Below, piece after piece: positions 10,659 through 23,133 of a stretch of DNA of 64,000 nucleotides (position 1 is the first letter of the stretch; every line of letters begins with the position of its first letter). Origin of the DNA: Adineta steineri. Taxonomy: Eukaryota > Rotifera > Eurotatoria > Adinetida > Adinetidae. A model generated the notes under the pieces. That model saw only the letters and a list, made by a program, of their open reading frames with translations. It made no database searches and was not told the origin of the DNA. The stretch spans positions 264,635-328,634 of the forward strand of contig CAJNOI010000077.1 of the NCBI GenBank assembly GCA_905250115.1. The letters are read 5' to 3'. Made by a program: the position numbers and the translations under genes.

Positions 10659-13600
10659 ATGTTCTTTAAACAAGTAAGTTGTTATTTGATATTATTTGTT
10701 CTGTATATTTCTATTATGTTAAAGTTATATTTTCTAGCACAGTAAAGAGAATAGTAATCCATCTAATCGAATGATTACAAATTTAGATAACTTAAAAAGT
10801 TCGTAATAAATATTTCAAAGAAAATTACTATGATGTCTTTTTCTTAATAGAAATTGATGATGGGAATATGTCATCATCCGTTTTTGATAGTCCTTGTTCA
10901 AGTGAGACGTCTGTAAGTTCATTTTTTTTTATTAATAAAAATTAAACTTGTAAATTTTCTTAGGATAAACATGATGTTGTTATAATTGTTAATGATGATA
11001 GTGATATAGAAATTGAAGAAGAATTAAATATTACAACTTTAAATGGTAATTTTATGATAAAAAATTTAATTGGAAAACTTGCAATAAATACTGAATTAAT
11101 CGTTATTAAACCAAATTTACCTATTCGAAAATGTCGAACAGCTGTGGATTACCCAAAACTTCAAGATATTCATATTATTACAGTAAATAAAAAATTCTTG
11201 AAATTAAACTAAAATAAATCTCTTTCATAAGGTTCACAATCCTCAAATGTTAACACCGGAATATATCACAAAAAGACAACTCTATCTTATTGAAACGTAT
11301 TCATCATTAGATCTACCTATTCGAACACGTATATTTCATCATGCAACATCTTTACTTGGTTTTATACTTGAAACACCTTGTGCAAGAAAAAATAATAATC
11401 GTTATCTTGTTTTATATGATAATTTTACAGCGTATTATCATACACACTCAGAACTTCATCTCTGTTTATGTCAAGACTATCGAAGACATCTGTCAAATAT
11501 TGATTATAAAGAATTACAATTACATTATCAAAATGCATTTGAAAATATTAATAAATCTACATCATCAATTTATAAATTAAACAGTATAATACGTGTACGA
11601 AAATTTGGTTCACAATATCATAATGCTCGTATTATTGATATTGATTGTTTACTTATAAAAATTTGTTTTTTTGAACGTAAATCAAATCCAGAAATATGGA
11701 TTCATGCAAAATCATCAATTATTGATCAGTCACAACCAGTATTACAACAAGAACAAGAACAAGAACAAGAACAGCCATCTATATTCTCCATTCTTTCAAT
11801 ACCTGAAACTCCACCAGAAGAGATTGTTCCTACCTATTCGGATTTATCACGATTACGAAAACGAAAAAATGATGATTTTGATATAAATAATGGTAAGTTT
11901 TACCTAGATAAACATAAAAAATTATCAATCGAGTTTATGAAATATTTCGATTTGAATTTCTCTAGATTTACACTTAGATAAACTTATATTATTCGGTAGG
12001 TTTTATTCTATTTTGGAAATAATATTCTAGTGGGTTCTCATATTCGGAGATGACATTCTACAATCAAAATTGTCGAACGATTCACTAGATTCTAGTTTAA
12101 CATCAGATTAACATAGAATGCTTGTAATAAATTAACCTAATATTATTAGAATCAACAAATCGTAGTTTAAACTCCTCAATATAGTTACTAGGAGCTATTT
12201 TCGTACATGCGTAATGATACTGACACAAGTGCTAGTTCGCAAAATTCGGGAATCCACAAGGTCAGAGATGGGCAACTCCGGAGGTACACCAGTCTAACTC
12301 CACTCCAACTTCAACTCTATCTAACTCCACGCCGATTTGATAAATCGAGATTTAGCAATACGATTGTGAAAAAGTACAGATTTAACAGGAGTTAAATCGG
12401 AGTTGGAAAAAATCACAAAAACCGACTCCACTCCAACTTCGCTTCAAACAGATTTCAACTCCACTTCAACTCTACCCATTTTTTCAAAAATTTGCTCCAA
12501 CTCCACTCCAAACAGACATCAACTCCACTTAAACTTCACCCATGATTTCAAAATTTTGATGTAACTCCACTCCAACTCCGAGTTGGAGTTGCTCATCTCT
12601 GCACAAGATACACATAAATCAGCTTTATAGTTTTATTCATACTATCACTTTTGCTCAATGAATAATTTAATATAAAAATTTAGTTTCATATATCTTATGC
12701 ATGATAAAATCTATCTGAAGTGTTAACAGGTGAGATACGATGCTTCTTTTTTCCTCTTGTCTAAACAGCATGTTTAAATTATGTTAACAACAATAAAAAA
12801 TTATAATGCTTTGCAGGACAATCATAACTGAAAAGATTTTTTCAAAATTTATGTATTTTTTCCTATTAAAATAATGCTATATAAAGACATTAATATCGAT
12901 AAATATAATCTTTATAAATTATTTATTATAGGTAATAAAAAACTTCATGATCGATCTAATACGAGACTAGCAGCATCATCATCATCATCAATACAACAAC
13001 AGCAGACATCATTATCATCGAATGAAAAGAATTCATCCAAATCACGTAATAAAATGGTAACAACTTATTATACAAATATTCTCTTACCAAAATTTCGAGT
13101 TCTAAATGCTTTACCTTCGACAATGCATACATGTTGTCAACAATGTGTTCTATCAGCTGAAGAAAAATTTTCATCTAATAAAATACAAACAAATCCATTT
13201 CTACTTCCATTCGAATGTCATTGGTCTATTGTTGAAAGTAAACCACGTGGTTATCGTACACCATGTCGACGTACACTTTATTCTCTTGATGAAATTGAAC
13301 AATATCTTTATCGAACACAATCAAAATTATCGATAAAATATTTTGTTGATGGTGTTCTAACACGTTTTCAACCTCCAATAGATAATCATAATGAAAAATA
13401 TATTCAACTTAACGATCTTTCACAAGGACAAGAAAATGTTCAAATATCCGTATACAATGATATTGACAATGAAAAATTGGATAAATTTATTTACATAACA
13501 AAAATTCGACCAATTGATAATCGTATATCGGCTGCATTTAATGATACAAACATGACATCATGTTGTGATTGTACTGACAAGTAAGATATCTTTTATGGAT

Positions 13601-14975
13601 CTAACTTATATTTCATGTTATTTATTTAAGTTGCAATGATCGAATGAAATGTGCTTGTTTTCTTAAAACATTAACTCAAGCTCAAATAAATCAAGATCCA
13701 TTAGTTCTAGAAAAAGAAAAAGGTCGTTATACACAATCGAATTTATTAAAAACAACATCGTATCAACGAAAACGTTTACTTAATCCAATATCAAGTGGTA
13801 TTTATGAATGTAATTCAAAATGTTCATGTCATCGTGAACATTGTTCAAATCGTCTTGTACAACAAGGTTTATTTGTACATATACAATTATTTAAAGATAA
13901 ATCAAAAGGTTGGGGTTTACGTACATTACATGATTTACCACGTGGTACATTTGTTTGTCAATATATTGGAGAATTATTAACATCAGATCAAGGACATGAA
14001 CGTGCACAAATTATGGATGATAAATATCAAACAAGTCTTGATTTAGTTAAATTAGTTCGATATGAAATTACTGATGAAGATAATATTGATGATAGTGATG
14101 ATGATGATGGTGAACCATATGTGATTGATGGAAGTTTATATAGTAATGTAGGAAAATATTTCAATCATTCATGTGATCCAAATATGTTTATTCAAAATGT
14201 ATTTATTGAATCACATGATTTACATTTTCCAAATCTTGCATTATTTACTCGAACACATATTAAAGCTGGTCAAGGTAATGATTAGAAAAAATAAAATTGT
14301 GACAAGTATTTTTGTTGAAAGATCAGACATCAATTATTTAGTGATGACATTTTTATGTATAAAGTACTTGATTGAGTATCGTAGATTGTTATATCAAACG
14401 ACATTTAACAAGTTGAAATAGATTGATATTCATAACACATCGATCGTTGTTGTCCTAATGATGTTCTCTTATTTCTATTGAACTATATGATATAACATGA
14501 GCGATTGACATTACAAGAAAAAAACTGATTCTAATAGTACAACTTAATTTGTATTCTATTTAATCAAGTACCTTATTCAATTATTTCCCGATCTAAGACA
14601 GACATTCGTCTATATTTAGAGCGTAATAGTTCATTGATGTAGAGTTTTCCATATGGTATGTCTGTTTAAGAATATCCATATGCTTATACAAGTTGTCATG
14701 TATATGTATAGATGAACAATTCATGACAGATAACTAGTAAATGGATTGTCTGGCTAATCCTATTGCGTTCTGTAACATTATCAGTCATATTAAGTCATCA
14801 GAGTAATCTTTATATGAACAAAAAAAACATACTTCTTTTTTTTCTCTTCTTGGGTTAATTATTGCTTTTTTTTTGTTTTTTAGAACTTACTTGGCATTAT
14901 AATTGTGAACTATTACCCGATCGTGAAGTAAAATGTTGTTGTGGGTCAAAAAATTGTCGAGGCCGGCTCTTGTAA
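10659..14975 (+). CDS. SETDB1: SETDB1/eggless-like histone H3K9 methyltransferase (compact, 800 aa)
   Basis: Writes H3K9 methylation to silence genes and transposons. Eight exons (10659-10673, 10738-10798, 10851-10912, 10964-11182, 11232-11892, 12932-13580, 13631-14274, 14884-14975) give 800 aa in frame. Order: acidic N-terminus; tandem Tudor domains (about 155-265; LLGFILETP then YLVLYDNFTAYY matches the SETDB1 Tudor); a Gln/Glu run near 285; MBD (about 427-485, LPFECHWSIVESKPRGYRTPCRRTL); Cys-rich pre-SET (about 550-630, CCDCTDNCNDRMKCAC); SET (635-775, with RGTFVCQYIGELL and NHSCDPN); post-SET (CCCGSKNCRGRLL). The splitting insert of the SET domain is only about 20 acidic residues, against hundreds in vertebrate SETDB1. 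The usual WDY before the post-SET reads WHY. Intron 5 holds a hAT MITE. The tiny first exon and the weak donor after exon 2 (GTTCGT) make the N-terminus the least certain part. Confidence 0.93.
12263..12601. mobile_element. Non-autonomous hAT-like MITE (339 bp) in SETDB1 intron 5
   Basis: The ends are inverted repeats: CAGAGATGGGCAACTCC on the left and the complement of CAGAGATGAGCAACTCC on the right, 16 of 17 identical. The flanks are 8-base duplications, CACAAGGT (12255-12262) and CACAAGAT (12602-12609), with one mismatch. An 8-bp duplication with CAG...CTG ends is the hAT hallmark. The inside is a run of ACTCCACTCCAACT-like units with no coding capacity. It sits wholly within an intron. 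Confidence 0.88.
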
Positions 14976-16162
14976 AAGGAACTTTCACAAGTCAGATTTA
15001 TAAATATATAAATTTATATATAGACATATATATATATATCGCTAATTCTTAGGATATCTTGTTTGTGTATGTTTTTTCTCTACTTCTCTGGATTATCTAT
15101 GTATTTTTGATAAAAATTACTATTAATGCTATTTTTTGTTTCTATTTCAAGTTATATATAGTTCGTAAGTTCAGTTTATTTCATATTTGAGAAGAAGAAA
15201 TAATGATTTTTATTCATGGTAATGACCTTCAAATGAAGTATATACAGTTGATGAACACTGACATAAGAGTAAGAATAAATTGTGTGCGACTAGAGAAGAA
15301 CGAAAGAATAATCGATGTTACTTCTTAATGGGAACTTTATTATTTATTCTTCTATAGTAAAGATTATATAATTTTATTGTATATTGATTCTACACATACA
15401 ACTATTTATTGGATGTCCTATTGCTTCGTCAAATTTCACTTGTATGTAAATTGTACTTGTTCTCAAGAAGATTATTTACGAAAGAGAAAATATACATTCA
15501 TGTTTTCTTTTACTTGTAGAGAGAGAGAGATAAGGAAGTGCTGACACTATATGTTAAGTGTATTGAAGATGATATAAACTCGAGTAATTGGTCAGTTTTT
15601 CTTCTAAGAGATAAGCTGTCCTAACAATAATTACAAAAGAAAAAAGAAAACGTCGTTTACAGATTGATAATTAGTGGGTAGCATATGGAGCTTTCTTATG
15701 TCTTATTATATGATCACTGTTCTTATTCTTTCTTTATCGTATTCGTAATAAGAGTAAAAGAAAAGGTCGATGAGAGAGAGAGACAGAGCTTTTGAATCTA
15801 TATGCTTTCTTCATTCTACACTTGCTCATCTTCCCCGCAAACATTGACTTGTATTCAGCAAGACATTTACTTGACCGAATCATTTGTTATCTAATCATAT
15901 ATATATATATAGGTAATTGAATTCATTCTTTTTTGATTTAAGATAAAAAAAACAAAACCATGAATCAATTTTTTCTTTAACTCTGGCGGCTTCATTTATT
16001 CAACAGCAACAAAATTCTACAAGATTGAACAATAAAACATTTGTTCTTTCATCAGTAGCCATACAAGCTAATGCATCTTTATCATCATCTCAAACAACAG
16101 ATGACTCATCAACAGTACAACAATCTGATACTTCAACAAATAAAACACATCTAATTCAACGT
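14976..16162. other. Intergenic with GA and TA simple repeats
   Basis: Between the SETDB1 stop and the first secure Met codon of the FERM phosphatase. It contains GA runs (about 15520-15532 and 15773-15784) and a TA run at about 15896-15912. The open frame from about 16004 onward (Ser/Thr/Gln-rich) is probably the 5' part of the phosphatase coding sequence or leader, but its upstream exon could not be located. Confidence 0.5.
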
Positions 16163-19100
16163 ATGATATCATTAAAACGTTCAACAAAAAATAAATCATT
16201 GGTATACCGCTCTTATAATTTACGTGCATTTGAAATTGCACATGATCATTATTCAATTATAATACATTTTCTTGATGATACTGAACGAACATTTTATGTG
16301 GATGTAAGTTTAGAAAGATTTTAATAAACAAACATATAGTCAATTTATATTTGATAGCGTCAATGTAAAGGAATCGTTTTATTAAATGAAATTTTCGATT
16401 ATTTGGATTTATCAAATGAAAAAAAATATTTTGGTTTACTTATTGAAGATTTAACACAAGATTTTGCATATCGATGGTTAGATTCAACAAAAACACTTAA
16501 AAAACAATTAACAACAAATATAGGATCATACCATTTATATTTTAAAGTACGATTTTTTGTAACTGATCCATGGATACAAATTGATGATGAATTTACAAAA
16601 TATTTATATGTATTACAATTGAAAAAAGAATTGTTAAGTGGAAAAATATGGTGTCCAAGAACACTTGCAACTATTCTAGCTAGCTATATTGTGCAAAGTA
16701 AGAAGAATTCGCGATTAGAAAATTAATCATTGTTATGTATATATCTAGGTGAACTTGGTGATTATGATATACATGAACACCAAACAGGATATTTAAATGA
16801 TTTTCGTTTTGTACCATTTCAAAATTCAGATTTTGAAAGTGAAGTTCAACAATATCATAAACAACATCGGTAAGAAATAGATTAATTCAACAAACTATGA
16901 AAGAAGTGAATATTTATTGGACTTTGTTTTCTCAATTTGTAGTTAATCATCGTACTGTCTAGTTTTTTTTATAATAAGCTGGGTATCATCTATTTTGATA
17001 TGTCATTATGTCTATAGATAAGCCTTATCATCATTAGGATGTCCTAAAAATATCACTGAAAGCAAATATGTTTTTCTTCAGATATCTACGTTGACAATAT
17101 CAAACAACCTTTGGAAATGATTGTATCTAAAGTGAAGCTTGAAGGACATCCTAATGATGATAAGACTTATTTATGAATAGAATCTAAGAGAGAGAGAGAG
17201 AACGAACAGTATTTAATTCTTTTTAAAATATCAGACTACTTAACAAATAATGAGGCAATTTCGCATTATAAAAAAAATAACCAATCACTCAGCATTCTTA
17301 TTTCTCCATATTATTAACAGTTAGAATCTAAATATGTTTTTTCATAAGATCAGAATTTTTCTAATTATTCACTTTCTCGTAGAGAAGAGTCCAGTAAGAA
17401 TAAATTGTTTGCTTTCTTGCTTGTATGTCCGCAGGGTCAAAAGAACATCGAAGACCGATTTTCCGAAAAAGTCATTTCTTGAGGTATTTCGATGTTGAAA
17501 ATTCAAATGTGGGCCTCATTTGCTCAGACTACTGAAGGGGGAGAAGTGATGTGGACTGATAGAAACCGAGTCTTTGATAATGCATTTTTATGGGTATCCA
17601 AATGTTCCCCTGCTTGTATTGCCGAGTGTGGCTCTCTTGCGTATAAGCCTACTAACACTTCACTTATTTGTTAAAGGCTAGTTCGACAAGCCAATGGTAC
17701 CGACCGCCCTTACATGTTTTGATCTCCGTTTACCACTGAGTAGGGAACAACAAAGGAGAGTAAGGTTTTCAATTATTTTTTCAGTAAATCTGAAGATAAT
17801 ACATTCCTATGAGAAAGAGTTAAGCGAGTTCTCGGACGAGCGTTACTTATAATATATGAAAACTTCAAAATAAAAAATCTAATTATTAGATGTAATTCAA
17901 TCCATAAGTTGGACTTCGAACATGTACTTTCTAATATTTGGCTCAGATTTTCGACCATATAGAACTTACTTGTAAAATTGATTTTGATACATTTTGTTTA
18001 ACAATTGGTATTTCTAGAAAAAAAACTGGAACTCCAAAGATTAACACAGTACATTGCTTGTTCTGTTTTCACATGAGAAGTATTATTATAAACGACATTC
18101 ATTGACATTATAAAAGATGACATCAACTAGCTTCGCTAAATCTTGACTTTACAAAAAATGATTCGATATTTTAATGTTTTACTTTTCTTTTTTAGAGGTC
18201 AATCACCAGCTGATGCTGAAAATAATTATCTTCGTGTAGCTAGTTCATTGGATATGTACGGTGTAGAATTACATAAAGCATCTGTTAAAGTAATTAACCG
18301 AATATTTAAAATAATTTTTTTTATTAATTGTTATCATTAGGTATCGAATACAAATGATAAACTTCATAATTCAAAAGTTGAATTATATATTGGTGTTTGT
18401 GCTTCAGGAATATCTGTCTTTCAAAATTCTACCAAAGCTAATACATTTCTCTGGTAATAAAATGAAAAATCAAGTTCTTTTTTTTTATTTACTTTTCTTT
18501 TTATAAATAGGGATCAAATAACAAAAATATCGTTTAAACGTCGAACATTTTACGTTCAACTTATTAAAAATCCTGTAAGTTATTATTTACATATTATAAA
18601 TGATATCAACAACAGACTTATGAGAAAATTCAAAGCGCATATACCATTTATAGAGCAAATTTTTATCTATATTGAAGATGTCGATGAGTACATTTTACAT
18701 ACACACGCATATCTACTCTGTCATTAAGATATTCTTTTCAAATATTAATCTAAAATTCATTTTACATTGTCTCCATTATTAGAGAACGTACTTGGGTACA
18801 CTTATCAAAAAAATTTTCTTTTGTTTATTTTTTTTCAGGATTCATCCGATGATAATTCCATTGTATTTACATTACGTAATTATCGTTGTTGTAAATACTT
18901 ATGGAAGTCATGTGTTGATCATCATACATTCTTTCGTTTAACATCGGTACCATCATCATCAAAAAAATTCTTTCCATTTACTAATAAACTTCGGCATAGA
19001 CTTAAGTCCGTTTTATAAAATGTGTAGATTGAATTCTAAGAAATTTTTTTTTCTCTTTTAGTACCGATATTGTACCAAATACATTATTAATGGAAACAAA

Positions 19101-21887
19101 TGAAAGACGAGAAAAAAAATTTCAAAGGTTATTAGAAATAGACGTTCTAAAAAAATTCTATTATTTTTTTTTTTGTTGTAGAATATCAAGTCGACGAAGC
19201 AGTCGTTCAGGAAATAATTCATCAACATTACCAATTACATCTATGACGAATAATTTTTCTATAATTAAAAATTCAAATTTATCTCTTTCATCATCAAATC
19301 TATCAATACCAAAATTCGATAAACCATTATCACCGCCACCGAAACCTCCTCGACAATCTTATAAATCATCATTAACTAATAGTGCACTTATTGAAGCTAA
19401 TGAATACAAACCAAAAAATGCCACATTACCACGAGAGAAGTACTAAGAAAATCAATTTTTTTTCTTTCTTTCTTTCTGTATTCTTCCTCAATTCATTTAA
19501 AAGGGGATGTGCGTAGGTTGAGAAGAAAAGAAAAAATTATTTCACGTCCGCACTCCAATTGTATATTTTATGAGAACGGAAAGATATCTTGCACGCGTGT
19601 AAACTTTTTGTTCGATGTCTAATAAACTACGATGTCAACACAAGAAATTAGTAGAATACATGCGATGTTAATTTCCCTTGAGAAAATACTTGTAAAAAAA
19701 TGAGTATTTAAAGATTGCTTTCTATTATTATTTAGTTTTCAAAATCTTTTATCGAATAGTTCATCAATGTCATGTGTTAATACGAATTCTATTTTAATAA
19801 AATTAACACCAGATGTCGATGGTCGATATGGTTTTAACATAAAAGTATTTTTTATTCTTTATCTTAAAAAGAAAAAAAGAAGAAACACATGTTTTGTTTA
19901 TTGTATAGGGTGGTGAAGATGAACAAACACCAACTGTTGTTTCAAAAGTAGCATACAATACACCAGCAAGTCGAGCATCAATTCATGAAGGTGATATTAT
20001 CTTAGCAATTAATAATATTGATATTCGAAATCATACACATGAAGAAGTATGTTAAATAAAACAATGAATAAGAGGAATTTCTTTTTTTTTGTTTTCTTTA
20101 GATTATTAATATGATTCGATATTCTCGTGAAAGACCTTTTGGAGAATTAGAACTTGTTATAAAATCGAAAGATGAAAATAATTCTTTAGAGAATTCTTTA
20201 CAAATACTACGTAATGATCTTACAACAAATCGTTTGACTGAACAATATGAAGTACGTTTAGAAATCATTCTTTTATTTGTAAAACATTTATCTAAGTAAT
20301 AGTAATCAATATGTAAAATTAATTCTATAATTGATATAAAAACCTTGACAAGCTTTCTATGTTCTTCAATTGTACAGAGTACATCATAATAATTATAATA
20401 ATGTTATCATAGTTGAATACTCTTGAGATTATTCTATGAAGATATGAAAATGTTTTTTGTTAAATAGAAATATGCAATTTCAGTGAATATCATGAAATTG
20501 ATGTCATCTTTGTTTGTGATACAATGAATAAATCTCATTGAAAATTTAATGACAATCGTCCTAAGATCTTTACCAAATTTTTTATCATTTTTATTGATAT
20601 TCTTGATAAGGCATCGCCAATTCTAGATTTTTTTAATCAAAAAATTAGACCGTAGAAAAATATTTATAAAAAATAATCGATTTTGAAATATATATAAACC
20701 GTAGTCTGATACACAAGAATAGAAAGTATCTAATCCTATTTCATATACGAGTGATTCTACTCAATCATAGACATAAGAATTTGTAATAACATTTTTTATC
20801 ACGCAAAGAGTTATCGTGATCCAAATTTTCTCTATTATCAGTATTTATTATTAATATTCTATTTTCTATTAAGACACTTGAACGTCGAAAAAACGGTTTT
20901 ACATTTGAAATAAGTAGTAATCAGACAAATTATTATTACAATCGTTATAAAGATGTTTTACCATATGACCAAACACGTGTTATACTTAAAACTAATACAG
21001 AAACTGATTATATCAATGCGAATTATATTAACGTAATATTTAATCTTTTTATTTAAAAATCTAAATTTAATTCATTATTCTCTCTAGATGCCAATTATTT
21101 CCACAGATATCGTTAATCGTTATATAGCAACACAAGGACCATTACCAACAACATGTGAAGCATTTTGGCAAATGATTTGGGAACAAGAATGTACATTAAT
21201 TATAATGTTAACAACATTATTTGAAAGGTAAATAGATTAATTTGAGAATTCTAAATAACAAAAATATTGTTCTTGTTTTTTAGTGGTCGAATAAAATGTC
21301 ATCAATATTGGCCAAATGTTTCCGAAACAAATGATTATGGTTTATTTACAATACGATGTACACGTGAAAGAAAAGAAAATGAATTAATGTATCGAGAATT
21401 TATTTTTCTAAATAAAGAAATAAATGAAGAAAGAATTATTTATCAAATTCAAAATGAAATTTGGCCCGATCATGGTGTACCAAATGATTATACATCATTT
21501 GTAGATTTTGTATTAGAAATTCGTGAATTAAGAAAAGCTAATAAACATTTACCAATTCTAGTTCATTGCAGGTAAAAATAAGAGAAATTTTTCGTAAAGA
21601 TTATATTTCGCTATTGATTTAGTGCTGGAATTGGTAGAACAGGTGTATTAATTTTAATGGAAACTGCTTTATGTCTTATGGAAAATAATCAATCTGTATT
21701 TCCTCTTAATATTGTTCGACAAATGCGTGAACAACGTTTAGGAATGATTCAAACAGCTGTAAGAATTTTCTATAGAACAAAACAACAACTTATCTCCTAT
21801 TTTTTTCTTTAGAGTCAATATCAATTTGCGTGTGAAGCCGTTCTTTATGCATATGATCATGGATTAATAGAAATTAATGGCAATTAA
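16163..21887 (+). CDS. PTPN4: FERM-PDZ protein tyrosine phosphatase (PTPN3/PTPN4-like)
   Basis: Cytoskeleton-linked tyrosine phosphatase. Seventeen exons (16163-16303, 16358-16697, 16749-16869, 18196-18289, 18341-18453, 18511-18574, 18839-19005, 19062-19127, 19182-19439, 19736-19844, 19909-20046, 20102-20251, 20874-21032, 21088-21227, 21284-21571, 21623-21758, 21813-21887) give 852 aa. FERM: about 20-330 ([18 protein letters not shown]). FERM-adjacent and Ser/Pro linker: to about 470, with an SH3-type [13 protein letters not shown]: about 480-560 (GYGFNIK-type [21 protein letters not shown]). PTP: about 590-850, with [10 protein letters not shown], the WPDHGVP loop and [10 protein letters not shown] (Cys782, Arg788), so it should be active. 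The first ATG in frame is used as start; the frame is open back to about 15947, so an upstream exon may add residues. The third intron (1.3 kb) holds a MITE and a dispersed repeat. Confidence 0.93.
17021..17167. mobile_element. Small TIR element (MITE, about 147 bp), TA-flanked
   Basis: The left end AGCCTTATCATCATTAGGA continues to 17045 and is repeated in inverse orientation at 17143-17167 with one mismatch (25 bases). TA dinucleotides border both ends, consistent with a Tc1/mariner-type insertion. There is no coding capacity. It lies inside the intron between the third and fourth exons of the FERM phosphatase. Confidence 0.75.
17365..17850. repeat. Dispersed repeat, longer copy
   Basis: Shares its two ends with the shorter copy at 5824-5965. 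Here about 300 bases of less AT-rich sequence (about 17456-17765) lie between them. That inner block has a 60-codon frame (17492-17674) with no recognisable protein. No tRNA-like promoter boxes or terminal inverted repeats are evident, so the class is unknown. It sits in the large intron of the FERM phosphatase. Confidence 0.6.
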
Positions 21888-22233
21888 TTGATGATTATTT
21901 ATATGTTTTTGTCAGATATCTTATATATATATATATGTGTGTGTGCTCAATAAAAATTCAGAAAATATTGAACAGTGTTCTATTGATCGAAGATCTTGTT
22001 TATTTGTAGATTTTGTGTTTTCGTTTTTTTTTTATGATTTTTGTAATTCAAATTATGTGATTTTGTCTTTTTTGTATTTTTTTTTCTATTTGAATCGATA
22101 TAACATAGAAGAAATGATTTCATGAAAATAAATTTAGTTTTAGGACGTAATGAATCGAACAAATAAATCTGCTATATTAGATAATTCTTTTAGATGTGAG
22201 CATGTTTTTATTCTTGCTCACTTGCAATAAATT
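21888..22233. other. Intergenic spacer
   Basis: Short AT-rich spacer between the FERM phosphatase and DNAJC30. A TA/TG run lies near 21922-21946 and an AATAAA just after it (about 21950), the probable polyadenylation signal of the phosphatase. The T-rich remainder carries no gene. Confidence 0.5.
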
Positions 22234-23133
22234 ATGTCTGTCTATTTAAATTATTTTATTCGATCTATCGGTCCTATTAAATATACTGGTACATCATTTT
22301 CTTGTTATTGTATTATACATCGACGGTTCTATGCTGATAGAAAATCATCATCAAATCATTACGATGCTCTTGGTATTAATTCCAGTGCTTCTCCAAAAGA
22401 AATTAAAACTGCGTTTTATAAATTATCAAAAAAACATCATCCCGATGTAAATCCTGAAGATGTTAATGCTGCACATAAATTTAGTATAATTTCAAATGCT
22501 TATGATATATTAGGTGATCCAGTTAAACGACGTGATTATGACAACGAATTATTATCTCGAACTTCAGCTTCTGATCCTTATGTTACCTATGATAGAACAA
22601 GTACTTATGCTCAACGAGCTCGTGCTCATCGTCCTTCGTCATGGAAACCACCTCCAGCATCAAGTAGTAGTTCTTCCAGTGGAGGTTTTCAAGGATCTGA
22701 AAATGCATTCGGAAGTAGTCGAAGTACAAGTTATGGTACATTTGATAAAGAACGGTATGATTCAGCATTTGGTCGATATCGTGGTCCAACACCAAAAGGA
22801 CGTTCAACTGTATATGATTTCGATGAATTTTATCGTGCTCATTATAGTGATTTTCAAAATTGGACTACAACAAGAAAACAAGCACAGGAAAAAATGCGAC
22901 AAGAACAACAGGAACAAGAAACTAAACGTCAAGAAAAAGCGAATCGTAGTGTAATGACGAGATTTTCCCTAGTAGCTATCTGGTTTAGTGTTGGAATATT
23001 TTTTGTTTTTTTATCGAGTCGATTACATGAAACAAATTTTCAACAACCACCAGAGCAATTGTATTCGAACTTTTACATTATCCCAAAACCAACTAAACCA
23101 AAATCAGCTGGAGAATCATCAACTAAATCTTAA
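22234..23133 (+). CDS. DNAJC30: DNAJC30-like mitochondrial J-domain protein
   Basis: Intronless 299-aa gene. In mammals DNAJC30 is a mitochondrial inner-membrane J protein that acts with ATP synthase and in complex I repair. The N-terminus (about 1-35) is basic and hydroxylated, as for mitochondrial import. The J domain spans about 42-105 with the HPD motif in KKHHPDVNPE, so Hsp70 stimulation should be possible. A Ser/Arg-rich linker follows. The motif YDFDEFYRAHYSDF (about 195-208) matches the DNAJC30-specific FNFDAFYQAHYG. A Gln/Glu/Lys helix leads to a single membrane segment (about 245-263) and a Pro/Lys tail. It is longer than human DNAJC30 (226 aa), mostly in the linker and tail. Confidence 0.85.
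   Translation: MSVYLNYFIRSIGPIKYTGTSFSCYCIIHRRFYADRKSSSNHYDALGINSSASPKEIKTAFYKLSKKHHPDVNPEDVNAAHKFSIISNAYDILGDPVKRRDYDNELLSRTSASDPYVTYDRTSTYAQRARAHRPSSWKPPPASSSSSSSGGFQGSENAFGSSRSTSYGTFDKERYDSAFGRYRGPTPKGRSTVYDFDEFYRAHYSDFQNWTTTRKQAQEKMRQEQQEQETKRQEKANRSVMTRFSLVAIWFSVGIFFVFLSSRLHETNFQQPPEQLYSNFYIIPKPTKPKSAGESSTKS

Noticed and set aside
12874-12931. Upstream extension of the SETDB1 MBD exon to an ATG
   Set aside because: The reading frame continues into intron sequence; an acceptor at 12931 joins exon 5 in frame, so the exon starts at 12932.
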